DNA of 64,000 nucleotides, taken from the NCBI RefSeq assembly GCF_009362815.1, contig NZ_WHNX01000002.1, forward strand, positions 1-64,000. Direction: 5' to 3'. Source of the stretch: Alkalibaculum sporogenes (lineage in GTDB: Bacteria > Bacillota > Clostridia > Eubacteriales > Alkalibacteraceae). Below the pieces are notes generated by a model that worked only from the letters and a program-made list of their open reading frames with translations, was not told the origin of the DNA and ran no database searches. Both the position numbers and the translations under genes were made by a program. Positions 61,107-64,000 of the stretch are shown here, one piece after another. The first letter of the stretch is position 1, and each line of letters begins with the position of its first letter.

Positions 61107-61140
61107 AGAAAACTTCCTACTGAATAAAGTTTTGCTTTAT
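61107..61140 (-). repeat. Dispersed palindromic repeat, inverted copy
   Basis: On the minus strand: ATAAAGCAAAACTTTATT followed by CAGTAGGAAGTTTTCTT, close to the copies at about 4344 and 36766. Confidence 0.7.
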
Positions 61141-61240
61141 CTTTTTATAGATAGGTAAGTTCGACTAGATCCCTGAGGTTCAAATTTTACTATCTTACTT
61201 GAAACTCATCGAAGACGCTTTTATGTAGATAAAAAGTACA

Positions 61241-61927
61241 TTAGGTTAAATTTACATCTAAACTTAACTCAAAATAATCTAAAAGTTTGATATTTATTTT
61301 GTTATAAATATTATTTGATACCTCTACAATATCGTCAATTTCATCTTCTTTCAATTTCAATAGACGATACATATTACGAATTTTATATTCGGATAGTTCA
61401 TCTATAGTCATATCAAAATAATTTTCTACGTATTTTTGTATCAAGCCCATATTTAATGCAGCGCCTGATACACGGATTAGTTTTATTTCATTAGCACTAA
61501 TATTTAAATTATAAGTATTAACGTGCAATTTATAAAAATATTCAAGAATCTTAGTATTTTCATCTACTAATAAATTTTCCTTGCATATTTCGTAGTAGAA
61601 TATTTTATACCGGTTATCACCTAATAACAAACCATAAAATATCCAATGTTCAAGAGCAGTTGCATATTTCAGTTCATAATTATGTAGTTCTTCTGTCATG
61701 TATCTTTTCACCAGTTCTTTTACCTCTACAAGAAAATATGCATAAATGATAGATGCAATATTTTTTTTACTTTTATAATGATAGTGGATTAAACCTAAAT
61801 TAACATCTGCTTCTTCACAAATCATTTTACAAGAAGTTTTGACATATCCATTATCTACAAACAGTTTTTTTGATACTTGTAAAATTTTATGTTTTGTATC
61901 CATTCCTTTTTTGTATTGTGCCAACAT
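61241..61927 (-). CDS. TetR-family transcriptional regulator
   Basis: A 228-residue TetR protein: TKHKILQVSKKLFVDNGYVKTSCKMICEEADVNLGLIHYHYKSKKNIASII forms the DNA-binding domain, in stretches typical of the family. ATG 61927 follows GAGGAGG; the frame's first ATG (61945) lies just before that site. The C-terminal ligand domain is all-helical. It is divergent from the second GPH transporter (289 bp apart) and likely regulates it. Confidence 0.88.
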   Translation of the reverse strand: MLAQYKKGMDTKHKILQVSKKLFVDNGYVKTSCKMICEEADVNLGLIHYHYKSKKNIASIIYAYFLVEVKELVKRYMTEELHNYELKYATALEHWIFYGLLLGDNRYKIFYYEICKENLLVDENTKILEYFYKLHVNTYNLNISANEIKLIRVSGAALNMGLIQKYVENYFDMTIDELSEYKIRNMYRLLKLKEDEIDDIVEVSNNIYNKINIKLLDYFELSLDVNLT

Positions 61928-62215
61928 TAAAACCTCCTCACTCAAAAAAGTATAACATATTTTATATCAATACAAAAATAATTTTTTTAGAATAAAATAC
62001 AGCTTTACAAAATTGGATTGATATAATATTATATATATATAATATTAAAAACATTAATGATTTTATAATGTTATTGATTATTATTTTTTAAAGAAGTATT
62101 AAAATAATAATATAAGAACATAAATTATATATTTGAAATGTTCTTATAATATTAAGTCTACAACATTATATATTACACTTATATATATGTAGAAATAAAA
62201 TCTCAAGGAGGAAAT

Positions 62216-63586
62216 ATGGAAAAAGAAACTAAACAATTAAGTAAAGCAGTCATCAATTCGTATGGTTTACCATCATTTGGATTTCAAATGTTTGTAAACA
62301 TGGAAGTGTTTTTTTTCGCGGCATTCTTAACGGATTTTGCTATGATTCCTGTAGCAATAGCAGGAACAGTTATGATGATCACTAGTATATTTGACATTTT
62401 ATGGGTACCTACTGCAGGTGTTATACTAGAGAAAAGTAATTTTAAATTTGGTGGTAAGTACAGATCATGGCTATTAGTTGGACCACCATTTGCTGCACTA
62501 TTCTTTATTCTTCAATTTAGTAAAATAGGCTCAGTAACTGTGAATGCCGTAATTATTACAATAGGATTTATTGTCAGTCACTTAATATGGAATGTTTTTT
62601 ATGCAGCACATATTGCTATGAATAATTCCATGACAACAATTAGGGAAGAAAGAATTTCCATGGCTTCAAATAGAGGTATGTTCAATGCATTAGGAGCAAT
62701 AGTATTTGCTTTCACTGGTATTAAGATAGCAACTTCAATTGGTACAAGTGTTGGTAATCCTGCTATGGGATTCACTTTAACAGTTGTTATTACTGGTGCT
62801 CTTATGATTTTAAGTAACTTGATTTTATACAGCATGACAAAACCATATGCTAATCATGGTGTTTCTACAAAAGTAGTTAGTAAAGAAGATAAAATGAAAA
62901 TAGGAGAAATGTTGAAGCAAATAGTTGTTAACCCACCACTTATCGGACTTATGATGGCGGAATTAGGAAGATATTTAGGACGATTTGTTATTTTTGGTTT
63001 AGCATTTTATTACTTTAAATATGTTGTAGAAAATGTATTAGTCGTTGCAACATTTATGACTGGATTGAATGTTGTTTGTTTCTTCGGTGCTATGATTACT
63101 GCACCTCTTGCTAAGAAATTTGGAGAAAAAAATACATACATCTTATCTCTATGTATATTTATTATTGGTCTAATGACAGTATGGTTATTACCAATGAACT
63201 ATGTATCCTTTATGGTAGTTATGTTTATCGCTTACTTAGGTTATGGTATGCCAGATGCATTAGGCGTAGCTATGTATTCAGCTACAGTTGATTATGGTGA
63301 ATGGAAAACAGGGAAAAATGCTAGAGGATTTATTATGTCTCTAATAAGTTTGCCAATTAAGACAGCTATATTTGTTAGGAGTATTATTATCACTGCTGTA
63401 TTAGTTTCCGCAAATTATATACCTGATATGGAAGCAACACCTGAGTTAATTCAAGGGCTTAAAAACGGAATAGCTTTAGTTCCATCAATCTTTATTGGTT
63501 TAGGATTAATAATCATTGTAGTATTATATAAAATAACTCCAGAAACACAAATTAAAATGCAAGAAGAAATTGCAGCTCGTAAATAA
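62216..63586 (+). CDS. GPH-family sodium-coupled symporter, second copy
   Basis: A 456-residue, about 12-segment transporter related to the one at 21398-22780: VPTAGVILEKSNFKFGGKYRSWLLVG near the N-terminus and DYGEWKTGKNARGFIMSLISLPIK in the second half. AAGGAGG lies before the ATG. There is no catabolic gene beside it; only the divergent TetR gene gives context. The substrate may be related to that of the first copy. A strong terminator follows. Confidence 0.88.
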   Translation: MEKETKQLSKAVINSYGLPSFGFQMFVNMEVFFFAAFLTDFAMIPVAIAGTVMMITSIFDILWVPTAGVILEKSNFKFGGKYRSWLLVGPPFAALFFILQFSKIGSVTVNAVIITIGFIVSHLIWNVFYAAHIAMNNSMTTIREERISMASNRGMFNALGAIVFAFTGIKIATSIGTSVGNPAMGFTLTVVITGALMILSNLILYSMTKPYANHGVSTKVVSKEDKMKIGEMLKQIVVNPPLIGLMMAELGRYLGRFVIFGLAFYYFKYVVENVLVVATFMTGLNVVCFFGAMITAPLAKKFGEKNTYILSLCIFIIGLMTVWLLPMNYVSFMVVMFIAYLGYGMPDALGVAMYSATVDYGEWKTGKNARGFIMSLISLPIKTAIFVRSIIITAVLVSANYIPDMEATPELIQGLKNGIALVPSIFIGLGLIIIVVLYKITPETQIKMQEEIAARK

Positions 63587-63605
63587 TTTTATAATACTAC
63601 TATTA

Positions 63606-63638
63606 AATAAGGCGGAGCACTGTAACGCCTTATTTTTT
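63606..63638 (+). terminator. Intrinsic terminator after the second GPH transporter
   Basis: AATAAGGCG and CGCCTTATT form the stem, followed by a run of T residues. Confidence 0.9.
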
Positions 63639-63691
63639 TACGTAAATTAGTGTAAAATGGAAGAACATATATGTAAATAACTACTTGGTAT

Positions 63692-64000
63692 TTATTTACA
63701 TTCGTTACCTCGATTTTTTCGCATCTTTTTCATAGAAGTTAGGAGATACCCACCTTTAAACCTTTTAGCTTCATAGCATATTATAAAAGCACGAGGTTCA
63801 AATTCTTCTATTATATGCATGAGTTCTTCTTCTCTACATCTTTTAGTAAGTATATCTAAGCGATATCTCTTACTGTCTCTACCTTCTCCTTCATAAACAG
63901 TTACACCGTAACCTTCATTTCTTAAATGATTTATCAGTTGTTCATTTTTCTCCATTAGATTAACTACTAAATTGTTATATCCTATTGCAAGCTTATTTTC
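63692..64000 (-). CDS. UPF0316 (DUF5698/DUF2179) membrane protein, N-terminus beyond window edge
   Basis: The frame is open to the window edge: ENKLAIGYNNLVVNL precedes the first Met, matching the E-x-K-x-A-x-G segment that in UPF0316 proteins links the membrane part to the cytoplasmic DUF2179 domain. The visible domain reads LRNEGYGVTVYEGEGRDSKRYRLDI, then EEFEPRAFIICYEAKRFKGGYL. The N-terminal membrane helices are cut off. The family (about 170 residues) is of unknown function; DUF2179 may bind a nucleotide or other small ligand. Confidence 0.82.
   Translation of the reverse strand, partial: ENKLAIGYNNLVVNLMEKNEQLINHLRNEGYGVTVYEGEGRDSKRYRLDILTKRCREEELMHIIEEFEPRAFIICYEAKRFKGGYLLTSMKKMRKNRGNECK

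Overview
The window reads as chromosome of a low-GC, endospore-forming, strictly anaerobic member of the Clostridia. Spore genes (an H-type SASP, a spore photoproduct lyase, a collagen-like protein of exosporium type) sit with oxygen-sensitive enzymes: a three-subunit [FeFe]-hydrogenase, the HydF maturase, a glycyl radical enzyme, hybrid cluster protein and iron-sulfur L-serine dehydratase. AT-rich spacers, strong GGAGG ribosome sites, frequent TTG/GTG starts and many intrinsic terminators agree. The genus is not certain; an Alkaliphilus/Natronincola-like clostridium would fit. No rRNA, tRNA, CRISPR array, prophage or intact insertion sequence was recognised.

Layout. 0-3 kb: a collagen-like protein cut by the window edge, preceded on the same strand by two paralogous glycosyltransferases. 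3-10 kb: an aspartase/fumarase-family lyase, a SNF2 helicase with its SWIM-finger partner, a first URO-D-family protein and a glutathione-peroxidase-like protein. 10-14 kb: a DsrE-like/C_GCAxxG_C_C pair, then aspA-hydF. 14-27 kb: a metabolic island with a RACo-type ASKHA protein, a glycyl radical enzyme and its activase, both L-serine dehydratase subunits, a GPH-family transporter, a UbiD-family decarboxylase, and an operon of URO-D protein, short CobW-type GTPase and His-rich protein. 27-35 kb: a MASE3-SpoIIE phosphatase, hydCBA and a CoA-disulfide-reductase-like flavoenzyme. 35-41 kb: a third URO-D protein, an FAD oxidoreductase, splB and hcp. 41-49 kb: a GntR-ABC exporter operon, TetR-lon, and asnB. 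50-59 kb: an HDOD protein and a complete D-allose operon (LacI-type regulator, alsA, alsC, alsE, alsK, alsB, rpiB) ending in a decayed ROK kinase. 59-64 kb: small spore-associated genes, then a TetR regulator divergent from a second GPH transporter, and a UPF0316 protein cut by the edge.

How they fit together. The most informative signal is a promoter/operator module shared by two minus-strand units, activase-glycyl radical enzyme and the GPH transporter. Both have a 17-bp-spaced promoter with identical -10 (TACAAT) and the same inverted repeat just upstream of -35. This predicts that the transporter feeds the glycyl radical enzyme. With UbiD, the RACo-type reactivase and three URO-D-type proteins of the corrinoid methyltransferase superfamily, but no corrinoid protein in view, the region looks like an incompletely described pathway for uptake and decarboxylation or demethylation of an organic acid, possibly aromatic; that substrate is inference. 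The allose operon is much clearer: its LacI-type regulator has a near-palindromic site at its own promoter, a perfect 20-bp palindrome before alsA and a third site inside alsA.
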